In this document: positions 52,792-61,636 of the stretch, piece by piece | How the letters are laid out: every line of letters starts with the position of its first letter | Position numbering within the stretch: position 1 is the stretch's first letter | Assembly (NCBI GenBank): GCA_900317585.1 | Contig: ONHG01000003.1 | Span: 50,308 to 114,307, forward strand | Reading direction: 5' to 3' | DNA: 64,000 bases | Source: an uncultured Lachnospiraceae bacterium | GTDB lineage: Bacteria; Bacillota; Clostridia; Lachnospirales; Lachnospiraceae | Translations under genes and position numbers: made by a program | Notes under the pieces: generated by a model | The model's database searches: none | What the model saw: the letters and a program-made list of their open reading frames with translations, nothing else | What the model was told of the DNA's origin: nothing

Positions 52792-54030
52792 CTACATAGT
52801 CATTTCATAATGCCACACTTTACCGGAGCTTCTGAAGATTTCTCCAAAGCCCAGGTCTTTAATCTCAATATCAATCTTATCATCCGACACAGGTGTCGCT
52901 GTAATTCTTATTCGCGTAGCCCTGTCAGGTCTCACAGGCATATCTGTCAGCTCAAGCGTCTCTATCTTTGCCTCCCTGCTTTTTGGAAGCTGCTTCCAGA
53001 AATCCACCTCATATGAGTCTCCAATAATAACCTCACACTCTCCTTTAGCCTCAAACCAGTTTGTCCCTGCACTGATTAAATTGTAAAAAGAAAGATTTCC
53101 TCTATCCTTTACCTTAAGGCTCAAATTGAATTTCATCTCATTCTCACCCATATAGACAAAAGGCCAACTGTCTTCATTATCTCTTGTACGCGCAGCATAA
53201 CAGGCCCCCTTAGAAAAAAGGTTGTTTCCCATAAAAACACGGCGTCCGCTGCACAATATAGTTAACGACTGCTTCATCCATGACTGTGAAAATCCATCTC
53301 CAACCAGATACACCGTTGAGACAGTATGGTTTTTTAATGTATCTTTTATAATTCCCGTAAAATAGCTGTCCCAGTCGTTCTCTTTAATTGTATCATACAC
53401 TCTCTCGTCAATTGAAATCACCTGCGGTGTTGTCCTTGTATCACGCTTCAAACCCATACAGCTCAGATTATCCCTATCCTTTTCAAAAAGAAAAACATCA
53501 TGAAGCCACAGAGATTTTTCCTGATTCAGGGTATAATAATAAAAGCTCTCCTTATGGTCTATAATCATAAGCTGCTTAGAATTAAGCCCCAGCTTTGGCA
53601 GCAGACCGACAAACAGCTTCACGTTTTCTTTGGTAAGTTGCTTAAGACATATGGCCAGTCTGTCACACACTGAGGGATTACCCATCTTGGAAGGTAAAGC
53701 AATAAGCTTTTTAATAAATAAAGCAAGCAGGTCCTCCGCCATAAAGACTTCATCTTCAATAACGATTTTTTCCTTAGACATAGCTCTCTTTAGCAGATTA
53801 TCAATGCATACCAGCTCAGCATTTTTTGACATTTTGCGGGCTTCATCACCATAATACCATATTCCCATGTTCTTTCTTCTGGCAAGCACCAAAGGAATCT
53901 GATACACCATTGAACCCGCAATTGTGCTGGCCGTCTCCGGCTCTTTCATATTAAATTGAAGAAAGCTTACCATAGCATATTTATCATTGATATCAATGCC
54001 TATATAGTAAGAATTGCTTTTTCTCTCCAT
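52792..54030 (-). CDS. DUF5716 protein with Hsp70/actin-type (ASKHA) fold features
   Basis: 412 residues. The N-terminus YYIGIDINDKYAMVSFLQF resembles the phosphate-1 strand-turn of Hsp70/actin ATPases, followed by IPLVLARRKNMGIWYYGDEA (compare the Hsp70 TPS-V-F...GxxA segment). Near residue 240-280, STVYLVGDGFSQSWMKQSL and FSKGACYAA match the adenosine-binding motif and following helix of Hsp70. The phosphate-2 region (MIIDHKESFYYYTL) lacks the usual GGGT, so ATP hydrolysis may be weak or lost. A C-terminal beta domain (~300-412) replaces the Hsp70 substrate domain. Directly after the DUF5717 gene (16-nt gap). ATG with GAGG upstream. Confidence 0.75.
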   Translation of the reverse strand: MERKSNSYYIGIDINDKYAMVSFLQFNMKEPETASTIAGSMVYQIPLVLARRKNMGIWYYGDEARKMSKNAELVCIDNLLKRAMSKEKIVIEDEVFMAEDLLALFIKKLIALPSKMGNPSVCDRLAICLKQLTKENVKLFVGLLPKLGLNSKQLMIIDHKESFYYYTLNQEKSLWLHDVFLFEKDRDNLSCMGLKRDTRTTPQVISIDERVYDTIKENDWDSYFTGIIKDTLKNHTVSTVYLVGDGFSQSWMKQSLTILCSGRRVFMGNNLFSKGACYAARTRDNEDSWPFVYMGENEMKFNLSLKVKDRGNLSFYNLISAGTNWFEAKGECEVIIGDSYEVDFWKQLPKSREAKIETLELTDMPVRPDRATRIRITATPVSDDKIDIEIKDLGFGEIFRSSGKVWHYEMTM

Positions 54031-54046
54031 CTGTATCCTTTCCTCT

Positions 54047-57000
54047 TTACATCAGTGTAAATATCTGCTTTGTCAGGCTGTCTTTTTTACGGTATTCACT
54101 GACATTATTGCAAAATGTTTCATCATCAAGCAGTGTATTTGATATTATTATCTCATTTGTAAGATTATATCTGCTGTGGTCAGCTCCACCATATATGTTG
54201 TTGCAGATGAGTCTGCTGCTCTCTTTAATCAATACCCTTCCGTCACTCTCCTGTGTAATATAATACCTGATCATCTCGCCAAAGAACATGACAAAGGTTT
54301 TGACATAAATTCCACCATAAACAGGCTGCAGCTCCTCCTCTGTAAAATCATCCCCATCCTCATCGCGACTGTAATGCAGTACCACACGGCAATTCTCCTC
54401 AGTAGCCATATATTGAAGAAAAACTTTGTCATACAGATAATATTTCTGCACCAATCTGTAGTCAAGCCTTGCAAAAAAATCAAAATACATATTGTGGCAA
54501 ATATAGTTGTCAAGCAAAGCATCCTCTATCTCATATTCTACGGAGGATATTTGACTTTTTACTGACATATGCTTTAAAAGTGCGAGCTTACACGCATCAT
54601 TAAGAGTGCGTCTGCATTCATATCTGTTTTCAATAATATCAAAAATAAAATCACAATCTGAAATATTTGAAATCATATAGTTATTTGCCAGCACTGAAAT
54701 ATACGCCAGCACAAGCATATCATTTCCACCCTTGTCATAATACGACATAAATATTTCGGATATTCCGGTCAAATCCCTGTCTGTATATACAGCCTGCTCA
54801 ATAATCCTTTCATCAAGCCTGACTGATGATACAGAAAACCGTTTTGCCGCATTCCACAAATCTATCATCATATCCGTAGGACCGGAATAGTTATCGCAAA
54901 GATATTTAAGCATCGTATCATTATATTTTCCTGTCATAAATGCCGATGCCGAAAGACTGAGCATAAACTCGTCTTCCTCCTGGCTTGCAGCAAGCGCATT
55001 CTCGCAAAGCGTAACCTTTGAGACTGCAGACATCTGGTCGATTCCATAATCCTGCACAATATCATATGCTTTTTCAAACATATGGTTTTCAACAAGCATT
55101 TCAATCATATATCTTCTCGTTGCAGCAGACAAAAGCTCGCAATCAATGCTCTGCAGAAGCTGCTTTATATCTTTCTCTTTATCATGAATACGATAATATT
55201 TAAGAATCGCAGCAATCATTTTATCCCTGTAGGCGTCAGAAAATTCTTTATTGCAAATTAACTGTTTAAAATATATACTGTCACTTTCCTTAAGTCCTGA
55301 ATAATCCGTAACATTTCTGAGGTGAAATGCTATATATGGAAGCTCGTTTGGTGCATGCTCAAGACACTTATTTAGATACTTTTCCGGATTCATAAGTCTT
55401 TGCATACGATATGAGATGCTGTCCACATACCGGTACCCCTTTTCATCCTCAAACAAGATCACATATCGGTCTGAAAACAACTGAAAATATGCTGTCTGGT
55501 CTATAACCGGCACTATCTGCGGATTCTCCATCTGACTCTGGTAAATAACAGCTCTTACAATATGTCTGTCAAACACTATCAGCTTATATGAAAATATAAT
55601 ATCTGATAAAGAAACAGCTAACTCATCATTGATAAAGCCAAGCTCAAGCATATCGTCATAAAGCACTGCAAGATTATCATCCATATGTGACTGTTTTGCC
55701 TGTTCCATTGCAAAGCGTGTCATTGTACTGCGATATTTATGATATATTTCCGGTTTTTTTGTTTTGGCTGCAATTATATTATTATAAAGCACTGCAAGCT
55801 TACGGTATGGCAGATTATTATCGTACTGAAAATACATCTGCACAATATCAGGAACCGAGGAAATCTGTCTATCCTCCATTGTGATAAGAAATGACTCATA
55901 TAACCCTGTTATTCTCAGCTTAAGCTCTATTGCCTTTTCAAACCATTCATGATATCTGACATCATTCTGCTGTCCCTTAATTAAATAACTGCATATAATA
56001 CCAACGTATTCATCAGACGGACAGACTTCATAGGCTGCTGTCAGTAAATCAAACACTTTTTTTTCAAAACCCGATGAGAGCTCCACCACCTCGAATATCT
56101 GCTCTGCAAGTTCTTTACTTAATGCCTTGTTCTTTACTGCCCATCCTAAAATCCGAAGCTCAAATGTGCCAAGCTCCTTTAACAGATACGGATCCTTCCA
56201 CATCAGATAATATGCCTCTACATACATAAACGGTGATGAGCACCCATTCAGTATCCAATATCTTATGTCCTTTAGCTTACCTGCATCATTATCAAAATAC
56301 TGCTCTCTCAAAAACAGAAGAACCCAGAAAAGAAGACTGCTATCAGGATTTTCATAGAAAATAAGCTCAATCTCATGCGTCATCCTGTCAACATATGACG
56401 GTTCCCGCTCCAGCAGAGTCTTTAAGTACAGATAATATCCCCATACAGGAGCTTTTTTATCACTAAATTCTCTCTTAAAATCATTAAGAATCCATTCTGC
56501 CTCCTGGCGCTGACGGTTTATAATATACGCCTGTGCCTTCATCAATTCATAAAGAGGTTCCTTTGGACAAAGCGCATGAAGATGCTTAAGCTCACCTATT
56601 GTCTCATTTGCCCACAAGCCGGTGACAATTCTCTTTAATCTGTAGCTTTGGTACAGTTGTGTAATGCCAACCACGCTCTTTTTAATATCATTTCTTATGC
56701 TTTTATTTTTGCTTTTATTTTCATTTGCATGCGCTGCAACCTCAATTGTAAATGTCTGATGTACACACTCAATAAAAATACGTCCAAAATTATTGCCTGC
56801 GTGCATACGCTCATTATCAATTATATAACTATAGACATAGGTTTTTCCAATAAAATCATCAAAGGTCAATGCCTGTCTAGACAGCTTAATAAACTCACAG
56901 TCAGTACGGACATGAATCTCCGCATATCCCCAGTTCATGCGCGTAATCTCAAAGCTGCCACTTTGATTTTCAGCTGAAGCCGCAAACTCCTCCTTTGTTT

Positions 57001-57631
57001 TGTCAACCTTTATTGAGACCGGCTTTTTCTTATGAACGCCGACCAAAAACTCTTCCATATTACGTGAAGACGGCTTAGCAGCCATAATCCCACGATAAAT
57101 CATGTTCTCAACAACCATATCTTCCGATATAATATTAAGAAAATTTCTGTTATAGAAAAGATGATATGCCTCTGTCCAGTTATTTTGGGCAAGCTTTGTA
57201 AAATCATCAAGATTTTTAATTACTCCCACAGAGGTTTCTGCATAAAGTTTTGTGATTCTTGCGCAAAAAGAAAGACTGTACTCAATCTGATTACATACAA
57301 TCACAAAGCTGCCCTCGCAGGCATCGCCCTCTACGAGACCCTTACTGTTAAATTGATAACGAATCCTGACTTTCTCGCCCTCGAAATGCGGATTCAGACA
57401 TTCCATCCTCGGATTAGTCGAATAAACTATACCACGGATTTTTATCTGATTCGTACTTTCTATTACAAAGCTTCCCGCTTCGCTTCTTCCCTCAATGACC
57501 GAAAGGTCTATTGTCTCCTCTGAAAACGCCAAAATCGGTTTCGTGCCATTAAATCTGCCGGCAGCTATCTGCCCTATACGTGCTCGCACAATTGTTACCC
57601 CGTTTACGTTAAATGTTGATTTTTTATACAC
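54047..57631 (-). CDS. DUF5717 giant protein of unknown function
   Basis: 1194 residues. Residues ~15-310 look like two or more beta-sandwich modules (KPILAFSEETIDLSVIEG, GSFEITRMNWGYAEIHVRTD). From ~330 onward the protein is an alpha-helical solenoid resembling tetratricopeptide-type pairs (ELMKAQAYIINRQRQEAEWI, VWGYYLYLKTLLEREPSY), and the last ~120 residues turn back to beta. No signal peptide or membrane helix. Drawn start is GTG at 57631 with no ribosome site; a second GTG at 57589 has GGGG eight bases upstream and fits better with the TATAAT box at 57634. First gene of the four-gene operon. Confidence 0.75.
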   Translation of the reverse strand: MYKKSTFNVNGVTIVRARIGQIAAGRFNGTKPILAFSEETIDLSVIEGRSEAGSFVIESTNQIKIRGIVYSTNPRMECLNPHFEGEKVRIRYQFNSKGLVEGDACEGSFVIVCNQIEYSLSFCARITKLYAETSVGVIKNLDDFTKLAQNNWTEAYHLFYNRNFLNIISEDMVVENMIYRGIMAAKPSSRNMEEFLVGVHKKKPVSIKVDKTKEEFAASAENQSGSFEITRMNWGYAEIHVRTDCEFIKLSRQALTFDDFIGKTYVYSYIIDNERMHAGNNFGRIFIECVHQTFTIEVAAHANENKSKNKSIRNDIKKSVVGITQLYQSYRLKRIVTGLWANETIGELKHLHALCPKEPLYELMKAQAYIINRQRQEAEWILNDFKREFSDKKAPVWGYYLYLKTLLEREPSYVDRMTHEIELIFYENPDSSLLFWVLLFLREQYFDNDAGKLKDIRYWILNGCSSPFMYVEAYYLMWKDPYLLKELGTFELRILGWAVKNKALSKELAEQIFEVVELSSGFEKKVFDLLTAAYEVCPSDEYVGIICSYLIKGQQNDVRYHEWFEKAIELKLRITGLYESFLITMEDRQISSVPDIVQMYFQYDNNLPYRKLAVLYNNIIAAKTKKPEIYHKYRSTMTRFAMEQAKQSHMDDNLAVLYDDMLELGFINDELAVSLSDIIFSYKLIVFDRHIVRAVIYQSQMENPQIVPVIDQTAYFQLFSDRYVILFEDEKGYRYVDSISYRMQRLMNPEKYLNKCLEHAPNELPYIAFHLRNVTDYSGLKESDSIYFKQLICNKEFSDAYRDKMIAAILKYYRIHDKEKDIKQLLQSIDCELLSAATRRYMIEMLVENHMFEKAYDIVQDYGIDQMSAVSKVTLCENALAASQEEDEFMLSLSASAFMTGKYNDTMLKYLCDNYSGPTDMMIDLWNAAKRFSVSSVRLDERIIEQAVYTDRDLTGISEIFMSYYDKGGNDMLVLAYISVLANNYMISNISDCDFIFDIIENRYECRRTLNDACKLALLKHMSVKSQISSVEYEIEDALLDNYICHNMYFDFFARLDYRLVQKYYLYDKVFLQYMATEENCRVVLHYSRDEDGDDFTEEELQPVYGGIYVKTFVMFFGEMIRYYITQESDGRVLIKESSRLICNNIYGGADHSRYNLTNEIIISNTLLDDETFCNNVSEYRKKDSLTKQIFTLM

Positions 57632-57633
57632 TT

Positions 57634-57639
57634 ATTATA
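57634..57639 (-). promoter_or_regulatory. -10 box for the DUF5717 operon
   Basis: Consensus TATAAT on the minus strand. It would start transcription near 57627, which suits translation from the GTG at 57589. A TTGACC from the arm of the neighbouring inverted repeat is only 12 nt upstream, too close for a standard spacer; the -35 at normal distance (ACCTTT) is poor. Confidence 0.5.
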
Positions 57640-57650
57640 TAATGATATGA

Positions 57651-57848
57651 GGGTCAAAAGGTATTTTGCCCCTCATTTATGATTAATCAGATTACTACAT
57701 GCTACGCATTCCCGTAATCTGACTACACCTCGAAATCCGCTAATTTCCTGCGTCCACGCAGCAAATTGCTACTTTCTCGGTGTAGTGCGGGTCACTAAGG
57801 TATACATCGAATTGCATGCAAGCATGCATCGATGATACCTTTTGACCC
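57651..57848. repeat. 198-bp element with 13-bp terminal inverted repeats and internal hairpins
   Basis: Ends are an exact 13-bp inverted repeat, GGGTCAAAAGGTA (57651-57663) and TACCTTTTGACCC (57836-57848). Inside are at least four more complementary pairs: CAGATTAC/GTAATCTG (57688-57695, 57714-57721), ACTACACC/GGTGTAGT (57722-57729, 57779-57786), CTGCG/CGCAG (57748-57752, 57757-57761, extended by flanking AATTT/AAATT), and TGCATGC/GCATGCA within 57803-57837. No open reading frame of note. It fits a miniature inverted-repeat element or a structured RNA; fills the divergent gap between two genes. Confidence 0.75.
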
Positions 57849-57870
57849 TTTAATCTGTAAATTATATACG
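57842..57870 (+). promoter_or_regulatory. Possible promoter for the aminotransferase, -35 supplied by the repeat arm
   Basis: TTGACC (57842-57847), 17-nt spacer, TATACG (57865-57870); TATATA at 57863 is an alternative with 15 nt. The -35 lies inside the right arm of the 198-bp element. 47 nt before the ATG at 57917. Confidence 0.45.
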
Positions 57871-57916
57871 ATTTGCTATGCTGTTGCAATGCAAAACAGA
57901 AAGGAAATTACAGCTA

Positions 57917-59005
57917 ATGATAGAACAAAAGGAGCATTTTCACGGCAGTGACCTTGAAAAAATAGAAAAAATATACGGTATAAAGAAAGAAAATATTGTG
58001 AGCTTTGCAGCAAATGTCAACCCACTCGGTGAATCCGGTAAACTAAAGACGGCGCTGTCTGAGCGCATTGATGCAATCACAAAATACCCTGACAGGGAGT
58101 ATACTTCTCTCAGAAAGGCTATCGGCAGCTACTGCAAGTGCGATTACAATCACATAACAGTCGGAAATGGATGCACGGAGCTCATCTCACTTTTCATTCA
58201 GATTACAGCCCCTAAAAAGACACTTCTGCTTGGTCCGACTTACTCTGAGTACGAGCGAGATTTAAGGATAAACGGCAGTGATATCTCATACTATTTTCTT
58301 AAGGAAAAGGATGATTTTAAGATTAATCCGGATGAATTCATCTCTGCAATCACAGCTGATACCGACCTTGTCATCATCTGTAATCCAAACAATCCGACCG
58401 GCAGCCTTATCACACCGGATAAGCTCAAAACGATTTTAACCCACTGTAAAGAGACAAATACTTACGTGATGATAGACGAGACATATATAGAGTTTGTGCC
58501 GGATGTGGATGAGCTTTCAGCAATCCCTCTGACGGCCTTGTTTGACAATGTGATTATACTGCGCGGCACATCCAAGTTTTTTGCCACTCCGGGGCTTCGC
58601 CTGGGCTATGCCATCACATCAAATTCACAAATTCTTACAGACATAAACACAAACAAAAATCCGTGGATGATTAACTCACTCGCCGTTGTCGCAGGTGAAA
58701 CCATGTTTTTGGATGAGGAATATATAGACAAAACAAGAAGCATGATACTTTCAGAGAAAAACAGGTGCAAACAGCTGATAGAGGAATCACATAAATTCAA
58801 GCTTTATCCATCCTATAGCAATTTCTATCTGCTTAAGATACTTGATGAAGGTGTGGATGCACATATGCTCTTTGAGCGTGCCATAAGGCAGGGCATGATG
58901 ATAAGGGACTGCTCTACATTTCCCGGACTCAAGGAGCGGTTCATACGATTTTGTATAATGAAGCCAGAGGATAATACAAGGCTTATTAATTGTCTTACAC
59001 AATGA
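57917..59005 (+). CDS. PLP-dependent aminotransferase (HisC/CobD-like)
   Basis: 362 residues from the ATG at 57917 (AAGGAA ten bases upstream; matches homologs starting at HFHGSDLEKIEKIYG). Fold-type I aminotransferase: VGNGCTELISLF, GPTYSEYERDL, ICNPNNPTGSLITPD, YVMIDETYIEF, and the PLP-lysine in RGTSKFFATPGLRLGYA. The residues resemble histidinol-phosphate aminotransferase and threonine-phosphate decarboxylase (CobD); neither his nor cobalamin genes are nearby, so the substrate is open. Ends before a shared bidirectional terminator. Confidence 0.85.
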   Translation: MIEQKEHFHGSDLEKIEKIYGIKKENIVSFAANVNPLGESGKLKTALSERIDAITKYPDREYTSLRKAIGSYCKCDYNHITVGNGCTELISLFIQITAPKKTLLLGPTYSEYERDLRINGSDISYYFLKEKDDFKINPDEFISAITADTDLVIICNPNNPTGSLITPDKLKTILTHCKETNTYVMIDETYIEFVPDVDELSAIPLTALFDNVIILRGTSKFFATPGLRLGYAITSNSQILTDINTNKNPWMINSLAVVAGETMFLDEEYIDKTRSMILSEKNRCKQLIEESHKFKLYPSYSNFYLLKILDEGVDAHMLFERAIRQGMMIRDCSTFPGLKERFIRFCIMKPEDNTRLINCLTQ

Positions 59006-59093
59006 TGCTAAATGCCTTTATATAAACATAACATATAACTTAGTATATAAATTTTATAAACAGGTGGCTAAAGTATCCTCTAAACCTATAACC

Positions 59094-59134
59094 AAAAAGC
59101 TTCCGAAAGGATTTAATCCAACCGGAAGCTTTTT
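59094..59134. terminator. Bidirectional terminator between the aminotransferase and nfnB
   Basis: A 12-bp perfect stem AAAAAGCTTCCG/CGGAAGCTTTTT (59094-59105, 59123-59134) with A-tract on one side and T-tract on the other, and a small GGATT/AATCC helix inside the loop. It can end both convergent transcripts. Confidence 0.9.
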
Positions 59135-59172
59135 TTATAAAGTAAAACATAGAATATGCTTTAAGCTATATA

Positions 59173-60564
59173 TTATTTTGCAGATAAGAACTCGTCAATA
59201 CCCTTTGCTGCTGCTTTTCCTGCACCCATGGCAAGAATAACCGTTGCAGCACCTGTTACGGCATCTCCACCTGCGAATACACCCTCTTTTGAGGTTGCAC
59301 CTGTATCCTCAGTAGCTACGATACATTTTCTCTTGTTTGTATCAAGACCGACTGTTGTAGAAGAAATAAGTGGATTTGGAGATGTACCAAGTGACATGAT
59401 CACTGTATCACACTCCATCTCATACTCAGATCCGGCAATCTCAACAGGGCTTCTACGTCCTGATGCATCAGGCTCTCCAAGCTCCATCTTGATAAGCTTA
59501 ACACCCTTAACCCAGCCATTCTCATCAACAAGAATCTCTGTAGGGTTCTCAAGGAGATCAAAGATAACTCCCTCTTCCTTAGCATGATGTACTTCCTCTT
59601 TACGTGCAGGAAGCTCTGCCTCACTACGTCTGTATACAATATGTGTCTCTGCACCGAGACGAAGAGCTGTTCTGGCTGCGTCCATGGCTACGTTTCCACC
59701 ACCTACAACTACAACCTTTTTGCCCTTTGAGATAGGAGTCTCATAACCCTCTTTAAAAGCTTTCATGAGGTTATTTCTTGTAAGGAACTCATTAGCAGAA
59801 AATACACCGTTGGCCTGCTCTCCAGGGATTCCCATAAATCTTGGAAGTCCTGCTCCCGAACCGATAAATACAGCCTCAAAGCCTTCTTCCTCCATAAGTT
59901 CGTCAATCTTAACTGACTTTCCGATAACTACATTTGTCTCGATTTTAACACCAAGTGCCTTGACATTCTCTACTTCTGCCGCAACAACCTTGTCCTTTGG
60001 AAGACGAAACTCCGGTATTCCGTAGCTTAATACTCCGCCGGCAGCGTGAAGTGCCTCAAAAATAGTTACATCATAGCCAAGCTTTGCAAGGTCTCCGGCA
60101 CATGTAAGTCCTGCAGGACCTGAACCGATAACAGCAACCTTTTTGCCGTTCTTCTCTGCGGCTGTCTTTGGCTTGATGCCATTCTCTCTTGCTGTATCAG
60201 CAACAAATCTCTCGAGCTTTCCGATTGAGACAGGATCGCCCTTGAAGCCTCTGATACACTTGCCCTCACACTGGCTCTCCTGTGGGCAAACACGTCCACA
60301 TACAGCAGGAAGTGCTGATGACTCTGAGATAATCTCATAAGCCTTTGTGAAATCACCATTTTTAACCTGCTCAACAAATGCAGGAATATTGATAGAAACA
60401 GGACAGCCCTTCATACAATGTGCATTTTTACAGTTTAAGCATCTGCTTGCCTCTGCCATTGCCTCTTCTTTATTGTAGCCGTAGCAAACCTCTTCAAAGT
60501 TTGTGGCACGAACCTTTGGATCCTGCTCTCTGACAGGTACTCTCTTTAATACATCGACTTCCAT
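59173..60564 (-). CDS. nfnB: NfnB: large subunit of NADH-dependent ferredoxin:NADP oxidoreductase (GltD-like)
   Basis: 463 residues. N-terminal 4Fe-4S ligands (EASRCLNCKNAHCMKGCP and CGRVCPQESQCEGKC), FAD site VAVIGSGPAGLTCAGDLA, GIPEFRLPKD, NADPH site VVVVGGGNVAMDAARTALR. On its own this is also annotated as glutamate synthase small subunit, but the partner gene nfnA upstream (1-nt overlap) makes Nfn far more likely. The Nfn complex couples NADH and reduced ferredoxin oxidation to NADP+ reduction (electron bifurcation). Start ATG with GGAGG. Confidence 0.9.
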   Translation of the reverse strand: MEVDVLKRVPVREQDPKVRATNFEEVCYGYNKEEAMAEASRCLNCKNAHCMKGCPVSINIPAFVEQVKNGDFTKAYEIISESSALPAVCGRVCPQESQCEGKCIRGFKGDPVSIGKLERFVADTARENGIKPKTAAEKNGKKVAVIGSGPAGLTCAGDLAKLGYDVTIFEALHAAGGVLSYGIPEFRLPKDKVVAAEVENVKALGVKIETNVVIGKSVKIDELMEEEGFEAVFIGSGAGLPRFMGIPGEQANGVFSANEFLTRNNLMKAFKEGYETPISKGKKVVVVGGGNVAMDAARTALRLGAETHIVYRRSEAELPARKEEVHHAKEEGVIFDLLENPTEILVDENGWVKGVKLIKMELGEPDASGRRSPVEIAGSEYEMECDTVIMSLGTSPNPLISSTTVGLDTNKRKCIVATEDTGATSKEGVFAGGDAVTGAATVILAMGAGKAAAKGIDEFLSAK

Positions 60565-61454
60565 TATTTGTCACCTCCGCAGTTTCCGCAGCCACCGTGA
60601 TGTGTTGCGCCCTCTTCATAGGCAAGCTTAGCTCTGCCTTCCTCTGTCTTATATTGCTGCTGTCTCTTCATAGCCTGATCGAAATCAACAAGATGTCCGT
60701 CGAACTCAGGTCCGTCAACACATGCGAACTTAACCTTTCCATCCACGATCAGACGGCATGCACCACACATACCTGTTCCATCAACCATGATTGGGTTCAT
60801 TGAAACAATTGTAGGAATCTCAAGCTTCTTTGTGAGCAGACATGTAAATTTCATCATAATCATAGGTCCGATAGCTACACAGCAGTCATATGTATTGCCG
60901 GCATCAACAAGTGCCTGAAGCTGCTGGCTGCCGTTACCGTGGAAGCCGTATGAGCCATCATCTGTACAAACATAGAGATTCTTTGCAACAGCTTTCATCT
61001 CATCCTCAAAGAAAAGGATATCCTTATTTCTAAAGCCCATGATGACATCAGCATCCACACCATGCTCTTTAAGCCACTTAACCTGTGGATATACAGGAGC
61101 TGTACCAAGACCTCCTGCGATAAATACGATGTGCTTTTTCTTTGTCTCCTCGAGGTTATCCTCCTGACAAAGCTCTGATGGACAGCCGAGTGGTCCGACG
61201 AAATCCTCTAATGAATCTCCCTCATTAAGAGCCATCATTCTCTCTGTTCCTGCACCGATAGTCTGTACTACGATAGTAACAGTCTCTTTTTCCCTGTCAT
61301 AATCACAGATGGTAAGTGGGATTCTCTCTCCTACCTCATCTGTCTTTGCGATGATAAACTGACCAGGCAGACACTCTTTTGCAACTCGTGGTGCCTTTAT
61401 ATCCATAAGGATAATATTGTCAGCCAATTTTTCTTTTCGAACTATTGGATACAT
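60564..61454 (-). CDS. nfnA: NfnA: FAD/2Fe-2S subunit of ferredoxin:NADP oxidoreductase
   Basis: 296 residues. Ferredoxin-reductase-like fold: IPLTICDYDREKETVTIVVQ, GPLGCPSEL, FIAGGLGTAPVYPQVKWL, and the 2Fe-2S ligand block MNPIMVDGTGMCGACRLIVD and KFACVDGPEFDGHLVDF. Usually called sulfide dehydrogenase or dihydroorotate dehydrogenase electron-transfer subunit. Start ATG with AGGAGG. The C-terminus ends EGATHHGGCGNCGGDK, a Cys/His/Gly tail beyond the usual fold that could bind metal. Confidence 0.9.
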   Translation of the reverse strand: MYPIVRKEKLADNIILMDIKAPRVAKECLPGQFIIAKTDEVGERIPLTICDYDREKETVTIVVQTIGAGTERMMALNEGDSLEDFVGPLGCPSELCQEDNLEETKKKHIVFIAGGLGTAPVYPQVKWLKEHGVDADVIMGFRNKDILFFEDEMKAVAKNLYVCTDDGSYGFHGNGSQQLQALVDAGNTYDCCVAIGPMIMMKFTCLLTKKLEIPTIVSMNPIMVDGTGMCGACRLIVDGKVKFACVDGPEFDGHLVDFDQAMKRQQQYKTEEGRAKLAYEEGATHHGGCGNCGGDK

Positions 61455-61482
61455 AGTCTTCCTCCTAGTTAAATCTTATCCC

Positions 61483-61496
61483 ATTACATATGTAAT
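61483..61496. promoter_or_regulatory. 14-bp perfect palindrome in the nfnA leader
   Basis: ATTACATATGTAAT is a perfect palindrome located 28 nt before the nfnA ATG and 29 nt after the -10 box, a position where a bound repressor would block transcription. No regulator could be named; it is not a classical Rex (TTGTGA-type), Fur or FNR site by inspection. Confidence 0.6.
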
Positions 61497-61525
61497 CTGA
61501 TACTCAATTATTTCATACTTTTTTA

Positions 61526-61554
61526 ATTTTAAATGAAATGATATAATTTTTCAA
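61526..61554 (-). promoter_or_regulatory. SigA-type promoter of nfnAB
   Basis: TTGAAA (61549-61554), 17-nt spacer, TAAAAT (61526-61531), 72 nt before the nfnA ATG. Confidence 0.7.
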
Positions 61555-61636
61555 TATATTTCTTTAGATATTCCATAAAAAAATGTTATATGCTTATGAA
61601 ATTGTGTTATCTTCTGATATTCGTCCGGTACTTTAT

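Noticed and set aside
57634-57657. TTGACC of the left repeat arm as -35 for the DUF5717 promoter
   Set aside because: Only 12 nt separate it from TATAAT, too short for sigma-A; kept only the -10 call.
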